Source: Sphingobium sp. C100 (GTDB lineage Bacteria; Pseudomonadota; Alphaproteobacteria; Sphingomonadales; Sphingomonadaceae). From it: a DNA stretch of 59,361 bases. The position numbers and the translations under genes were made by a program. The stretch is from contig NZ_AYOY01000135.1 of assembly GCF_000508185.1 (NCBI RefSeq), forward strand, positions 1-59,361, given 5' to 3'. The notes below the pieces were generated by a model. That model was not told the origin of the DNA. It made no database searches and saw only the letters and a list, made by a program, of their open reading frames with translations. This document shows positions 8,579 to 16,955 of this stretch, piece after piece. How positions within the stretch are numbered: the stretch's first letter is position 1; each line of letters starts with the position of its first letter.

Positions 8579-9513
8579 CGTTCATCCCCCTTGCCATAAT
8601 AATTGCCGAAGCGGCGCCCGGCGGTGAAGCGGACCGCATTGAGCAGCAGGCGAACCTGCACCCCACCCTTGAGCAGGCCGACCGCTTCGCGCAGCGCGCT
8701 TTCGCTGGTCTTGTCCGCCTGCGCCACCAGCAGGGCGATCGCGGCATGGCTGGCCAGCACAGCGGCGGGCGAAGCGGCGAGCAGCGGCGGGGAATCGAAG
8801 ATCAGGATGCGTTCGGGGCGTCCTTCGGTCAGGCGCGACAGCAGCTGCTGGGTCCGGGCCGAGGCGAGATATTCGGTGTCATTGTTGCTGCGCGCGCCGG
8901 CGGGCAGCACGGCGAGCGAAGGCACGTCCGTGCGGATGATGCAATCCTCGATCGCGATGAGCGGATCAGCCAGTGCGTCCATCAAGCCCGGTCCGGCGGT
9001 CAGCCCCAGCGTCGCCGGGATGCCCGGCTTGCCGAAATCGGCATCGACCAGCAGGATTTCATGATCCTTTTCCGCCGCTAGGCTGAGCGCCAGATTGATG
9101 GCGCAAAAGCTCTTGCCCTCCCCGCTATTGGGCGAGCAGACCAGGATATTGTTGCCGCGCGCATTGCCCCGCAACTGCGTGAGCAGGTCGCGCTTGAGCA
9201 GGCGAAACTCCTCGCTCATCGCGGTCACGGGAGAATCGGGCAGCAGGAAGCCGCCCTCGATCAGCGCGTCCCGGTCGATTGGCTGGATCGGGCCGGTCCA
9301 ATCGAGCGCGCGGGGCGCCGGCGCGCCGGAGGCATCGGCCGGCGGCACCGGCGGTTCAACGGGTGGCAGCGGCAAGTCGGCCGGCACATCGACGGCGGGC
9401 GCCGCGCGTCCTTTCAGCGCGGCGGTGAAATCGTAGATTTCGGTCGCACGCTCGATGAGCGATCCGCGACCCTTGATGGAGCTATGCTGGTTCATGGGGT
9501 CCGGTTCCTTCAC
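8575..9513 (-). CDS. Exopolysaccharide tyrosine autokinase (BY-kinase, TIGR03018 type)
   Basis: Cytoplasmic bacterial tyrosine kinase that controls polymer length through the partner chain-length protein encoded just upstream. 312 aa from a GTG overlapping that gene's stop by GTGA; an ATG at 9495 with AAGGA about ten bases before it is the alternative start. Residues 1-100 are Pro/Ala-rich linker. The kinase core has Walker A SPNSGEGKSFCAINLA, Walker A' ILLVDADFGKP and Walker B ILIFDSPPL. The C-terminus has only a short tyrosine cluster (FGNYYGKGDER) compared with the long Tyr tail of Wzc. Order kinase-chain length-export matches other exosortase loci. Confidence 0.88.
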   Translation of the reverse strand: MKEPDPMNQHSSIKGRGSLIERATEIYDFTAALKGRAAPAVDVPADLPLPPVEPPVPPADASGAPAPRALDWTGPIQPIDRDALIEGGFLLPDSPVTAMSEEFRLLKRDLLTQLRGNARGNNILVCSPNSGEGKSFCAINLALSLAAEKDHEILLVDADFGKPGIPATLGLTAGPGLMDALADPLIAIEDCIIRTDVPSLAVLPAGARSNNDTEYLASARTQQLLSRLTEGRPERILIFDSPPLLAASPAAVLASHAAIALLVAQADKTSESALREAVGLLKGGVQVRLLLNAVRFTAGRRFGNYYGKGDER

Positions 9514-11027
9514 GCCATACCGCGCTGGACGAATTCAACGGCGATCAGCAGCAGGCAGACCGCGGCCAGACCGCCACTTGCCCCCGCAAACCATTTGAGA
9601 CGCTGCTTTTCGAGCGCGACCTGCGCCGCGCTGCGCAACTGGCTGATCGACCCGGCGACCGGCAGCCCGAGCGCCTTTTCGAGCCGCGCCGCAGTCGAGA
9701 AACTGCCCCGGAGCTGGCCAAGCGCGAACGCCACGCCGACCCCTGCGCCGATGCCCAGCACCAGCACGCCCAGCAGCAGCAGCGGCCGGTTCGGCGCGGT
9801 CGGCGCGGTCGGCGTGCTGGGCGGCTGGATGACACGGAACTGGACTGATCCGGTTTCCGTCTTCACCTCGCCACGCAGGCGGATTTCCTCCCGGTCGGCA
9901 AGCAGCTTGTCATATTGAGTCTTGAGCACTTCATAGTCGCGATCGAGCTTTTCCTGCTCCGACGCGATGCCCGGTTCATCGACCTGGCGCGCCATCATGG
10001 CGTTGAGATCGGACTGAAGCTGGGCCTTGCGGGTCTGGAGCGCCTGCACCGTGGCGGCGCGTTCGGCCTGCATCGACTTGATGGACAGATAGGCCGGATT
10101 GGGCGTGCTGCCCCCGCCGCTCGCACTGCCGCCGGTCTTGCGCAGGGCATCGACTTCGCGACGGGCGGCGATCACGTCAGGATGATTGTCGGTCCAGCCG
10201 CGCGCCTTCATGGAGGCGAGGTTCGACTGGGCCTGGGACAATGCCGACGGCCCGCCCGAAGCGCCGACGCCCGGCAGAGTCTGCGGCGTTCCGGCAAGCT
10301 GGCCGTTCATCGCCGACAGCGCGCTTTGCGCCTGGACGAGCTGGGAATCGATGGTGTTAACCTCCATCCGCGCGGCATCCATGCGCTGGCTGATGGACCC
10401 GGCGCCCGGCAGCAGGCCGACATAGCGCTGCGCAAATTCGACGCGGCGCTGGTCGGCCGCCTCCAACTGCTTGCCACGGGCCGCGATCTGCTGGTCGAGG
10501 AAGGCGAGGCTCTGCTTGGTTTCGTTGCGGTCGCCCGACAGATTTTCTTCCTGGAAGATGTCGATCAGCTTTTGCACCACCTGCTGGGCAATGCGGGCAT
10601 TGGCGCCGTCGGACAGGCTGGAATCATTGGAAATCGCGCTGATGTCGATCATGCTGGGATCGGCCTGCGCCAGCACGGTGATATTCTCGCGCAACTTGGT
10701 GATCTTGGCGGCGATGTCGCGGGGGCCGGAGACGCTTTGCGACAGGTCGGTGCCGCGCACGACCTTTTCCAGATTTTCCGCGCTGGCCAGCGTGCTGCGC
10801 ACCCGGTCCAGATCCTGCTGCGACTGGACCTGGGTGATGCCCATCTTGTCCTCCAGCAGCGACTGGGTGTTCACATAGACCCGCGCCTTGGACTGATAGC
10901 TGTTCGGGATCAAAGCCACGCCCAGCCAGCCCAGCATGCATATGCCCCAGGCCACCGCCAGCGCGATCCAGCGGCGGTTCCATATCCCGTGCAACAGGAT
11001 CAGCAGTTCATCGTAAAGGCCGGCCAT
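9510..11027 (-). CDS. Wzz-type chain-length determinant, XrtA-associated (TIGR03007 type)
   Basis: 505 aa inner-membrane polysaccharide co-polymerase. Two transmembrane helices flank a long periplasmic region: the first around residues 17-37 (RRWIALAVAWGICMLGWLGVALI), the last in the C-terminal third (LLLLGVLVLGIGAGVGVAFALG), followed by another hydrophobic stretch at the extreme C-terminus. Between them lie coiled-coil segments (ARGKQLEAADQRRVEFAQRY and the block ending LLADREEIRLRGEV) and a GNVR-like segment near the second helix. It regulates polymer length and connects the cytoplasmic kinase to the export lipoprotein. Ends three bases before the wza-like reading frame's stop side, indicating one transcript. 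Confidence 0.88.
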   Translation of the reverse strand: MAGLYDELLILLHGIWNRRWIALAVAWGICMLGWLGVALIPNSYQSKARVYVNTQSLLEDKMGITQVQSQQDLDRVRSTLASAENLEKVVRGTDLSQSVSGPRDIAAKITKLRENITVLAQADPSMIDISAISNDSSLSDGANARIAQQVVQKLIDIFQEENLSGDRNETKQSLAFLDQQIAARGKQLEAADQRRVEFAQRYVGLLPGAGSISQRMDAARMEVNTIDSQLVQAQSALSAMNGQLAGTPQTLPGVGASGGPSALSQAQSNLASMKARGWTDNHPDVIAARREVDALRKTGGSASGGGSTPNPAYLSIKSMQAERAATVQALQTRKAQLQSDLNAMMARQVDEPGIASEQEKLDRDYEVLKTQYDKLLADREEIRLRGEVKTETGSVQFRVIQPPSTPTAPTAPNRPLLLLGVLVLGIGAGVGVAFALGQLRGSFSTAARLEKALGLPVAGSISQLRSAAQVALEKQRLKWFAGASGGLAAVCLLLIAVEFVQRGMA

Positions 11028-11029
11028 GG

Positions 11030-11674
11030 TCAGAACATGCTTTCGGGGATGATGATGACGTCGCCGGGCGCCAGCATGACATTGGCCTTGGTGTCGCCCT
11101 TCTTGAGCAGGTCGTTGAGGCGGACCTGATATTCTTTCTGCTTGCCGCTATTCTTGTCAAAGCGAACCAGCCGCGCGCGGTTGCCTGCCGCAAATTCGCT
11201 GAGGCCGCCGACCGCGATCATGGCGTCGAGCAGGGTCATGTTCGCCCGATAGGGGATGGAGGCCGGCTTGTCCGTCGCCCCCACGATCCGCACCTGCTGG
11301 CTGAACGTGCCGCTGAAATTATTGACGATGACCGAGACAAGCGGGTTCTCGATATATTGCGACAGGGCGATCTTGATGTCGTCCGCCAGCATCTTGGGCG
11401 TCTTGCCCACGGCCGGCATGTCGGTGATCAGCGGCGTCGTGATGCGCCCGTCGGGGCGCACCTGCACCTTGGCACCCAGTTCGGGATTGCGCCAGACGAA
11501 GATGGTGAGGTCATCGAGCGGGCCGATGATATATTCCTCGCCCGGCCCTTCCTGCGTCGAAACGAAGGAAGCCGGCGGCAGTTGCGGCCCGGACGGCGCG
11601 GAGGCGCAACCCGACAAGGCGACGGCGGGCAAAGATGCACCGATCAGAAGCCTGGAAACCGAAACGAAACGCAT
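11030..11674 (-). CDS. Polysaccharide export lipoprotein (Wza/KpsD-like, TIGR03027 type)
   Basis: 214 aa outer-membrane export protein. A signal peptide ends in lipobox LSGC, then residues EEYIIGPLDDLTIFVWRNPELGAKVQVRPDG form the poly-export domain and later SLBB-like segments (QQVRIVGATDKPASIPYRANMT region) follow. Predicted to form the periplasmic/outer-membrane exit for the polysaccharide, in line with the chain-length protein beside it. The ATG at 11674 (MRFVSVSRLLIG) is chosen over one eight codons upstream because it gives a standard signal peptide and has GGGGTGAG before it. It is the first gene of the minus-strand export block; the promoter probably lies in 11675-11805. Confidence 0.88.
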   Translation of the reverse strand: MRFVSVSRLLIGASLPAVALSGCASAPSGPQLPPASFVSTQEGPGEEYIIGPLDDLTIFVWRNPELGAKVQVRPDGRITTPLITDMPAVGKTPKMLADDIKIALSQYIENPLVSVIVNNFSGTFSQQVRIVGATDKPASIPYRANMTLLDAMIAVGGLSEFAAGNRARLVRFDKNSGKQKEYQVRLNDLLKKGDTKANVMLAPGDVIIIPESMF

Positions 11675-11698
11675 AATCTCACCCCTTGTCGTGGCCAT

Positions 11699-11805
11699 GC
11701 ACGGCCAGCCGCCAAGAGGTGACAGCGGCTCGACAGCACAGGGCTTTGGGCTTCTTCATGCCGGTAAAGGGTAAAGATACCGTTAGGAGTCAAGTCATCT
11801 GTAAA
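11699..11805 (-). promoter_or_regulatory. Likely promoter region of the export gene block
   Basis: A 107-base gap between the decarboxylase stop and the export lipoprotein, AT-richer than its surroundings. A TTGACT hexamer lies on the minus strand at 11793-11788, but no convincing -10 partner at standard spacing was recognised. It may hold the promoter for the export block, or be read through from the decarboxylase/ligase genes. Confidence 0.3.
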
Positions 11806-13038
11806 TCAGCCAAGTAAAAGTTCGCGTGGACCGGGATGGCCCAGAAATGCCGTGGGGCTGGCGGACGCACCATAGGCGCCCGCAAGGAAGATGGCGATCA
11901 GGTCGCCTTCCTCGACCGGCGGCAGCGCCACCTTGTCGCCCAGCCGGTCGATTGGCGTGCACAGGCATCCCACCACCGTCACCGGCTCCTCCGCCGGCGC
12001 GGCGCCGAAGCGGTTGGCGAGGGCGATCGGATAGTTGCGCCGCACGACCGTGCCGAAATTGCCGCTGGCCGCGAGTTGATGATGCAGCCCGCCATCGACC
12101 ACCACGAAGGTTTCGCCCTGGCTGACCTTCACATCCACGACGCGGGTCAGATAGACGCCGCCCTCCCCCACCAGCCAGCGGCCCAGTTCGATCGCGAAGC
12201 CGCTGTCGTGGAGAATGTCGGCCCGCTCTTCCAGCGCCGTGTCGAGCACCACCCCGATCGGGCGGATGTCGAGTCGTTCGTCGCCGGGGAAATAGGCAAG
12301 GCCAAAGCCGCCGCCCAGATTGACCAATGGCGGCGACGCCCCGACCTCGTCCGACAAACGCGCCGCCAGCGCGATCGTCGCCGCTTGCGTTTCGATGATC
12401 GCCAGCGGATCGAGATTCTGGCTGCCCGCAAAGATATGCCAGCCCCGCCAGTCCGCGCCGGCATCGATCACCGTGCGCGCCAGCGCCGCCGCGCGGTCGG
12501 TATCCACGCCGAAGGGCTTGGCCCCGCCGCCCATCCGCATACCCGATCCCTTCAGGTCGAAGTCCGGGTTGACCCGGATGGCGAGACGCGGCCGTTTGCC
12601 GATCGCATCCGCCGCCGCCAGAGCGCGCCGCGCCTCCCCTTCGGATTCCAGGTTGATGGTCGCGCCGGCGAAAATGGCGGCGGACAATTCGTCATTGCGC
12701 TTGCCCGGCCCGGCGAAGCTGATCCGCTCGGGCGCCATGCCAGCTTCCAGCGCCATCTCCAATTCGCCGCCAGACGCGATGTCGAACCCATCGACCTGAA
12801 GCGCCATGCGCGCCAGCAGCGGGGCGAAGGGATTGGCCTTGACCGCATAATGAAGATGGACCGCCGCCGGCATGGCGTCGCGAAAGCGCCGCACCTGCGC
12901 CTGGATGATATTCATATCATAGGCAAAGAGCGGCGTGTCGCCCGCTTCGTCCACCAGGCTGGCCGCGCCGCAGCCGCCGATCAGCAGCATCCCGTTCTCC
13001 GCCCCGAACCAGGGCGGGATTGGTCCCATGGGCTTCAT
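11806..13038 (-). CDS. PLP-dependent decarboxylase, XrtA-associated (TIGR03099 type)
   Basis: 410 aa fold-type III (alanine-racemase-like) decarboxylase related to diaminopimelate and ornithine decarboxylases. The PLP lysine is in HYAVKANPF near residue 67; VDGFDIASGGELEMAL, ISFAGPGKRNDEL, INLESEGE and VNLGGGFGLAY are the usual barrel phosphate and substrate motifs. Decarboxylation of an amino acid is the known chemistry; which amino acid is not visible. It overlaps the adjacent AMP ligase by ATGA, and the pair is seen in exosortase A loci, so the product is probably passed to the ligase/carrier protein system here rather than used for lysine synthesis. Confidence 0.87.
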   Translation of the reverse strand: MKPMGPIPPWFGAENGMLLIGGCGAASLVDEAGDTPLFAYDMNIIQAQVRRFRDAMPAAVHLHYAVKANPFAPLLARMALQVDGFDIASGGELEMALEAGMAPERISFAGPGKRNDELSAAIFAGATINLESEGEARRALAAADAIGKRPRLAIRVNPDFDLKGSGMRMGGGAKPFGVDTDRAAALARTVIDAGADWRGWHIFAGSQNLDPLAIIETQAATIALAARLSDEVGASPPLVNLGGGFGLAYFPGDERLDIRPIGVVLDTALEERADILHDSGFAIELGRWLVGEGGVYLTRVVDVKVSQGETFVVVDGGLHHQLAASGNFGTVVRRNYPIALANRFGAAPAEEPVTVVGCLCTPIDRLGDKVALPPVEEGDLIAIFLAGAYGASASPTAFLGHPGPRELLLG

Positions 13039-14579
13039 GCGCCATGCTCCAGGGCCGAATAGGCTGCGGCCAGCGCCACCCGGTCTATCTTGCCATTGGG
13101 GTTGCGGGGAAATTCGGCGAGCATGATGATGTCTTTCGGTTGCATGAAATTGGGCAGTTCCTGCCTGAGATGCGCCGCGACGGCAGCAGCCAGACCGGAC
13201 TCCGCGCCTCGCAGGAGCAGGCGCACCGCCTGTCCCAGCCGTTCATCCTTCACGCCCAGCGCCACCGCTTCGGCAACGCCCGCCACCGCGACGGCGGCTT
13301 CCTCAATCTCGGTCGGGCTGATGCGGTTGCCCGCCGACTTGATCATCGCGTCGTCTCGGCCGACGAAATAGAGCAGGCCTGCGCCATCGCGCCGCACCGT
13401 GTCGCCCGACCACACCGCCATGCCACCATAGCGCGACGCTGCGGGGGCGGGTCTGAACCGCTCGGCGGTGCGCGCGGGATCGCGCCAATAGCCCTGCGCC
13501 ACCAGCGGGCCGCAATGAACCAGTTCGCCCGGCTCCTCGTCCGCCGCCACGCCCCCGTCAGGCCGCACGACCAATATTTCGGCGAAAGGAATGGCGCTGC
13601 CCATCGAATCTGGATGGCTCTCGACCAGCGCGGGCGGCAGATAGGTGGAGCGAAAGGCTTCGGTCAGGCCGTACATCGGATACAGTTCCGCCTGCGGGAA
13701 CAATGCGCGTAGCTTCGCCACCAGCGGCCGGGTAAGCGCGCCGCCGCTGTTGGTGAGGCGCCGCAACTTCGCCGCTACCTCAACGGGCCAGTCCAGTTCG
13801 ACAAGCTGCACCCAGAGCGGCGGCACCCCGGCGAGCGTCGTGATGTCGCGCCGACCAATCAGCTTCAGGACGTCGCGCGCGGTCAGATAATCGAGCGGAT
13901 AGACGCAGCCGCCGGCCATCCAGGTGGAAAACAGTTGATTCTGACCGTAGTCAAAGCTGAACGGCAGCACGCAGGCGGTGCGATCCTGCGGCGTCAGTTT
14001 CAGATAATCGGCCACCGCCACAGCGCCCAGCCACAGATTGGCGTGGGTCAGCATCACGCCCTTGGGCCGCCCGGTCGATCCGCTGGTATAAAGGATCGCC
14101 GCCAGATCCTGCGGGTCGGCCGATGATGGACCGATCGCCTTGCCGCCGCTCATCGCGCAGGCGGCGTCATCCTCACGATGGAGCTGGCACCCGGCGGGCA
14201 CGTCGTCGGGCCGGAGGCTGTCGATCCGCATCGCCGTGCCGATCAGCATCGCCGCGCCGCTGTCGGCCAGGATATGAGCGACCTGCGTATGTTTCAGCAG
14301 CGGATTGACCGGCACATGGACCAGTCCTGCGCGCGGGGCAGCCAGCGGCATGAGCGCCGCCACCGGCCCCTTGGCCATCCAGCTCGCCACCCGCGCGCCC
14401 GGCTCCAGACCAAAGCCCGCCAGCCAAGCGGCGAGCCGGCCCAGCGTCTCTTCCAGTTCGGCATAGGCATAGCTGCCCGATCGGCCATCCAGCGCCGGGG
14501 CGGACGGATCGCCGCGCAGCAACAGATGGTCGATCGGCCGCATAGCTGCGCCGTCGATGCTGGGAACAGCTTCAGTCAC
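13035..14579 (-). CDS. Acyl/aminoacyl-AMP ligase, XrtA-associated (TIGR03098 type)
   Basis: 514 aa ANL-superfamily adenylating enzyme. It has the ATP loop ILYTSGSTGRPKGVML near residue 165, the YGLTEAFRSTYLP segment (A5), the YFVGRDDAMIKSAGNRISP hinge (A8), and C-terminal NPNGKIDR with the catalytic Lys. It should adenylate a carboxylic or amino acid and load it onto CoA or, more likely here, the acyl carrier protein encoded on the opposite strand about 1.1 kb away. The start is GTG at 14579; an ATG at 14543 (MRPIDHLLLRGD) is an alternative. Substrate is unknown. Confidence 0.87.
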   Translation of the reverse strand: MTEAVPSIDGAAMRPIDHLLLRGDPSAPALDGRSGSYAYAELEETLGRLAAWLAGFGLEPGARVASWMAKGPVAALMPLAAPRAGLVHVPVNPLLKHTQVAHILADSGAAMLIGTAMRIDSLRPDDVPAGCQLHREDDAACAMSGGKAIGPSSADPQDLAAILYTSGSTGRPKGVMLTHANLWLGAVAVADYLKLTPQDRTACVLPFSFDYGQNQLFSTWMAGGCVYPLDYLTARDVLKLIGRRDITTLAGVPPLWVQLVELDWPVEVAAKLRRLTNSGGALTRPLVAKLRALFPQAELYPMYGLTEAFRSTYLPPALVESHPDSMGSAIPFAEILVVRPDGGVAADEEPGELVHCGPLVAQGYWRDPARTAERFRPAPAASRYGGMAVWSGDTVRRDGAGLLYFVGRDDAMIKSAGNRISPTEIEEAAVAVAGVAEAVALGVKDERLGQAVRLLLRGAESGLAAAVAAHLRQELPNFMQPKDIIMLAEFPRNPNGKIDRVALAAAYSALEHGA

Positions 14580-14582
14580 GGA

Positions 14583-14643
14583 TACTTAACGCCATATGCA
14601 GATTTTTCTCCTATTCGTCGCGTGACAGGGCGGAGATAGTCGG
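14583..14643. promoter_or_regulatory. Divergent promoter region between ligase and acyltransferase genes
   Basis: A 60-base gap separates two divergent transcription units of the same module, so their promoters must sit here or reach into the coding ends. It is the AT-richest stretch nearby (around ttaacgccatatgcagatttttctcc). No operator was identified. Shared control is inference. Confidence 0.35.
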
Positions 14644-15654
14644 TTGCAGGCGCCAAGGGAATATCACAGCTTTGCCGAAGTGCGACAGGCGCTTGCTGGC
14701 CGGCTCGAACGTGCGCACCGGCCGGGGCTGTTCGACCGGCTGGACTGGTTCGAGGCGCTGCACCGGCATTGTTTTCCCGCTATGCCGGTCAGGATGCTGG
14801 CCGCGCGGGAAGGCGATGGCGAGGCCTGGTTGTTCCTTCTCGCCCCCGCGCAGCGCCGCGCCACGGCACTGGCCAACTGGTACAGCTTTGCCTGGGCGCC
14901 GGTCTTTGGCGGCGCGCCCGATGCGCCCGCCCGACAGCGATTGCTTGACGCCCTTGCCCGGCATTTGCGGGCAAGCTGCGCGCAGGTCGACTTTTATCCG
15001 CTGGAGGAGAGCGCTCCTCTGCTGGCCGCGTTGCGCCGCACCGGCTGGCTGGCGGTGGGCCGGCCCATGGGCGGGCGGCATTTGTTGCGGGTCGAGGGCC
15101 GCGATTTCGCGACCTATTGGGCGGGTCGCCCCGGCCGGCTGCGCAACCTGGTGAGACGCAAGGGGCGGGCCAGCCCCTTCACCCTGGCGATCAGCAGCAC
15201 GCTGACGCCCGCGCTGTGGCGCGACTATGTCGATGTTCATGCGCGCAGTTGGAAAGAGGCGGAACCGGATTCGGGGCTGGCGTTCCTGAACGCGCTGGCC
15301 GAACGGGAAAGCGCGGCCGGCACGTTGCGCCTGGGCTTTGCGCGCATCGACGGCCGGGCCGTCGCGACCCAGCTCTGGACGGTCGAAAACGGGGTCGCGC
15401 TGATCCACAAATTGTCGCACGATCGCGCTTTCGACGGCGCGTCGCCAGGGACATTGCTCAGCCATGCCATGTTCGCCCAGGCGATCGACCAGGATCGCGT
15501 CGCCATGATCGATTATGGCACCGGCGATAATGGCTATAAGGCCGACTGGATGGAGCAGCGCATTCCGCTCCACCGGATCGACGCCTTCAACCCCCGCTTT
15601 GCATCAAGCTGGCTGCCGGCTGCGCGCACGGCTATTTCCGCGCTTGTAGGTTAG
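14644..15654 (+). CDS. FemAB/BioF2-like GNAT acyltransferase in the XrtA locus
   Basis: 336 aa GNAT-fold protein of the Acetyltransf_6 (FemAB/BioF2-like) type: N-terminal RPGLFDRLDWFEALHRH, a central basic block RLRNLVRRKGRASPF that matches the acceptor-site region of FemAB-like enzymes, and C-terminal GASPGTLLSHAMFAQAI followed by IDYGTGDNGYKADWM. It starts at TTG (14644) with GCGGAG upstream. It leads a two-gene plus-strand unit with the acyl carrier protein, suggesting that it moves an acyl or aminoacyl group from carrier protein to a polysaccharide or other acceptor. That role is inferred from neighbours. Confidence 0.75.
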   Translation: MQAPREYHSFAEVRQALAGRLERAHRPGLFDRLDWFEALHRHCFPAMPVRMLAAREGDGEAWLFLLAPAQRRATALANWYSFAWAPVFGGAPDAPARQRLLDALARHLRASCAQVDFYPLEESAPLLAALRRTGWLAVGRPMGGRHLLRVEGRDFATYWAGRPGRLRNLVRRKGRASPFTLAISSTLTPALWRDYVDVHARSWKEAEPDSGLAFLNALAERESAAGTLRLGFARIDGRAVATQLWTVENGVALIHKLSHDRAFDGASPGTLLSHAMFAQAIDQDRVAMIDYGTGDNGYKADWMEQRIPLHRIDAFNPRFASSWLPAARTAISALVG

Positions 15655-15682
15655 CGCATGACGCTCTAATCAGGCGCGCATC

Positions 15683-15970
15683 ATGCGGGCGCAAAATTCT
15701 CAGCCGGTGGATCAGGCCATCGCGGTCGAAACCCAGATGCGGGCGCTGTTGCGCGACGCGCTTGGTCTGTCTCAGGAACGTGTCGACAGCTTTACTGCCG
15801 ACACGCCGCTGTTCGGGGCGCTGCCCGAACTGGACTCCATGGCGGTCGCGGGCCTGCTGACCGAGATGGAGGATCGCTTCGGCATCCTGATCGAGGATGA
15901 GGATATTGACGGCGACACGTTCGAAACGTTCGGGTCGCTGGTGGCGTTCGCGCAGGCGAAGATCGGCTGA
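15683..15970 (+). CDS. Dedicated acyl carrier protein of the XrtA locus
   Basis: 95 aa, acidic, with a single phosphopantetheine-attachment site at LPELDSMAV (Ser near residue 52), then the helical pattern of carrier proteins (LLTEMEDRFGILIEDEDIDGDTFETF). It is distinct from the fatty-acid carrier protein at 44008-44241, which has GADSLD. It follows the acyltransferase by 28 bases and is most likely charged by the divergent AMP ligase. Exosortase A loci often carry such a dedicated carrier protein; its cargo is unknown. The starting ATG at 15683 has only a weak ribosome site; an in-frame later Met in QMRALL is less likely. Confidence 0.85.
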   Translation: MRAQNSQPVDQAIAVETQMRALLRDALGLSQERVDSFTADTPLFGALPELDSMAVAGLLTEMEDRFGILIEDEDIDGDTFETFGSLVAFAQAKIG

Positions 15971-15992
15971 CCTTCGCCCGGCGGCGTCCCCG

Positions 15993-16955
15993 TTACGCGT
16001 CCACCAGTTCCTCGAAATCGGCTTCGGCCAGGAATTTCTCGACATCGAGCGCGGCCATGCAGCCCATGCCCGCCGCCGTCACCGCCTGGCGATAGATTTT
16101 GTCGGTGACGTCGCCGGCCGCGAAAACGCCGGGAATGGCGGTGCGGGTCGTGCCCTTTTCCACCAGAATATAGCCTTCGTCGAGCGGCAGCTTGTCGGTG
16201 AACAATTCGGTCGCGGGATGATGGCCGATGGCGACGAAACCGCCGTCGGTCGGCACATGGCTCTTTTCACCCGTCACCGTGTCGGTCAGATCGACGCCGA
16301 CCAGCCCTTCGGGCGCGCCGCCGCCGACGAAGCGGTCGACCGCCTTGTTCCAGAGGATCTTGATGCTGGGATGCGCCTTGAGCCGCTCCTGCAGGATTTT
16401 CTCGGCGCGCAGCGAGTCGCGACGATGGATCAGCGTCACATCATGGCTGTGGTTGGTGAGGTAGAGCGCTTCTTCGACCGCGGTGTTGCCGCCGCCGATG
16501 ACCACGACCTTCTTGCCGCGATAGAAGAAGCCGTCGCAGGTGGCGCAGGCGGACACGCCCTTGCCCTGAAGATGCTCCTCGCCCTCCACGCCCAGCCATT
16601 TGGCTTGCGCGCCGGTGCAGATGACGAGCGTGTCGGCGACATAGAGGGTGCCGCCGTCGCCGCGCAGGCGGAACGGCCGCTCGGACAGGTCGACATCGAC
16701 GATCTGGTCATACATCATCTGCGCGCCGACATGTTCGGCCTGCGCCTGCATCTGCTCCATCAGCCACGGCCCCTGGATCACGTCGCGGAAGCCGGGATAA
16801 TTTTCGACATCGGTGGTGATGGTGAGCTGCCCGCCCGGCTGCATCCCCTGCACCACGATCGGCGCGAGGCCCGCGCGCGCGCCATAAATGGCGGCGGACA
16901 GCCCCGCCGGGCCGGAACCGAGGATCAACATGCGGGTGCTGTGGGTGGCGGTCAT
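15993..16955 (-). CDS. trxB: Thioredoxin-disulfide reductase
   Basis: 320 aa NADPH-dependent flavoprotein that reduces thioredoxin in the cytoplasm. FAD motif ILGSGPAGLSAAIY near the N-terminus, redox-active CATC in KGVSACATCDGFFY, NADPH-binding VVIGGGNTAVEEALYL, and the C-terminal FAD motif GVFAAGDVTD are all intact, and length is normal. It converges on the carrier protein gene with 22 bases between stops, so it is not part of the exopolysaccharide operon. Confidence 0.95.
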   Translation of the reverse strand: MTATHSTRMLILGSGPAGLSAAIYGARAGLAPIVVQGMQPGGQLTITTDVENYPGFRDVIQGPWLMEQMQAQAEHVGAQMMYDQIVDVDLSERPFRLRGDGGTLYVADTLVICTGAQAKWLGVEGEEHLQGKGVSACATCDGFFYRGKKVVVIGGGNTAVEEALYLTNHSHDVTLIHRRDSLRAEKILQERLKAHPSIKILWNKAVDRFVGGGAPEGLVGVDLTDTVTGEKSHVPTDGGFVAIGHHPATELFTDKLPLDEGYILVEKGTTRTAIPGVFAAGDVTDKIYRQAVTAAGMGCMAALDVEKFLAEADFEELVDA

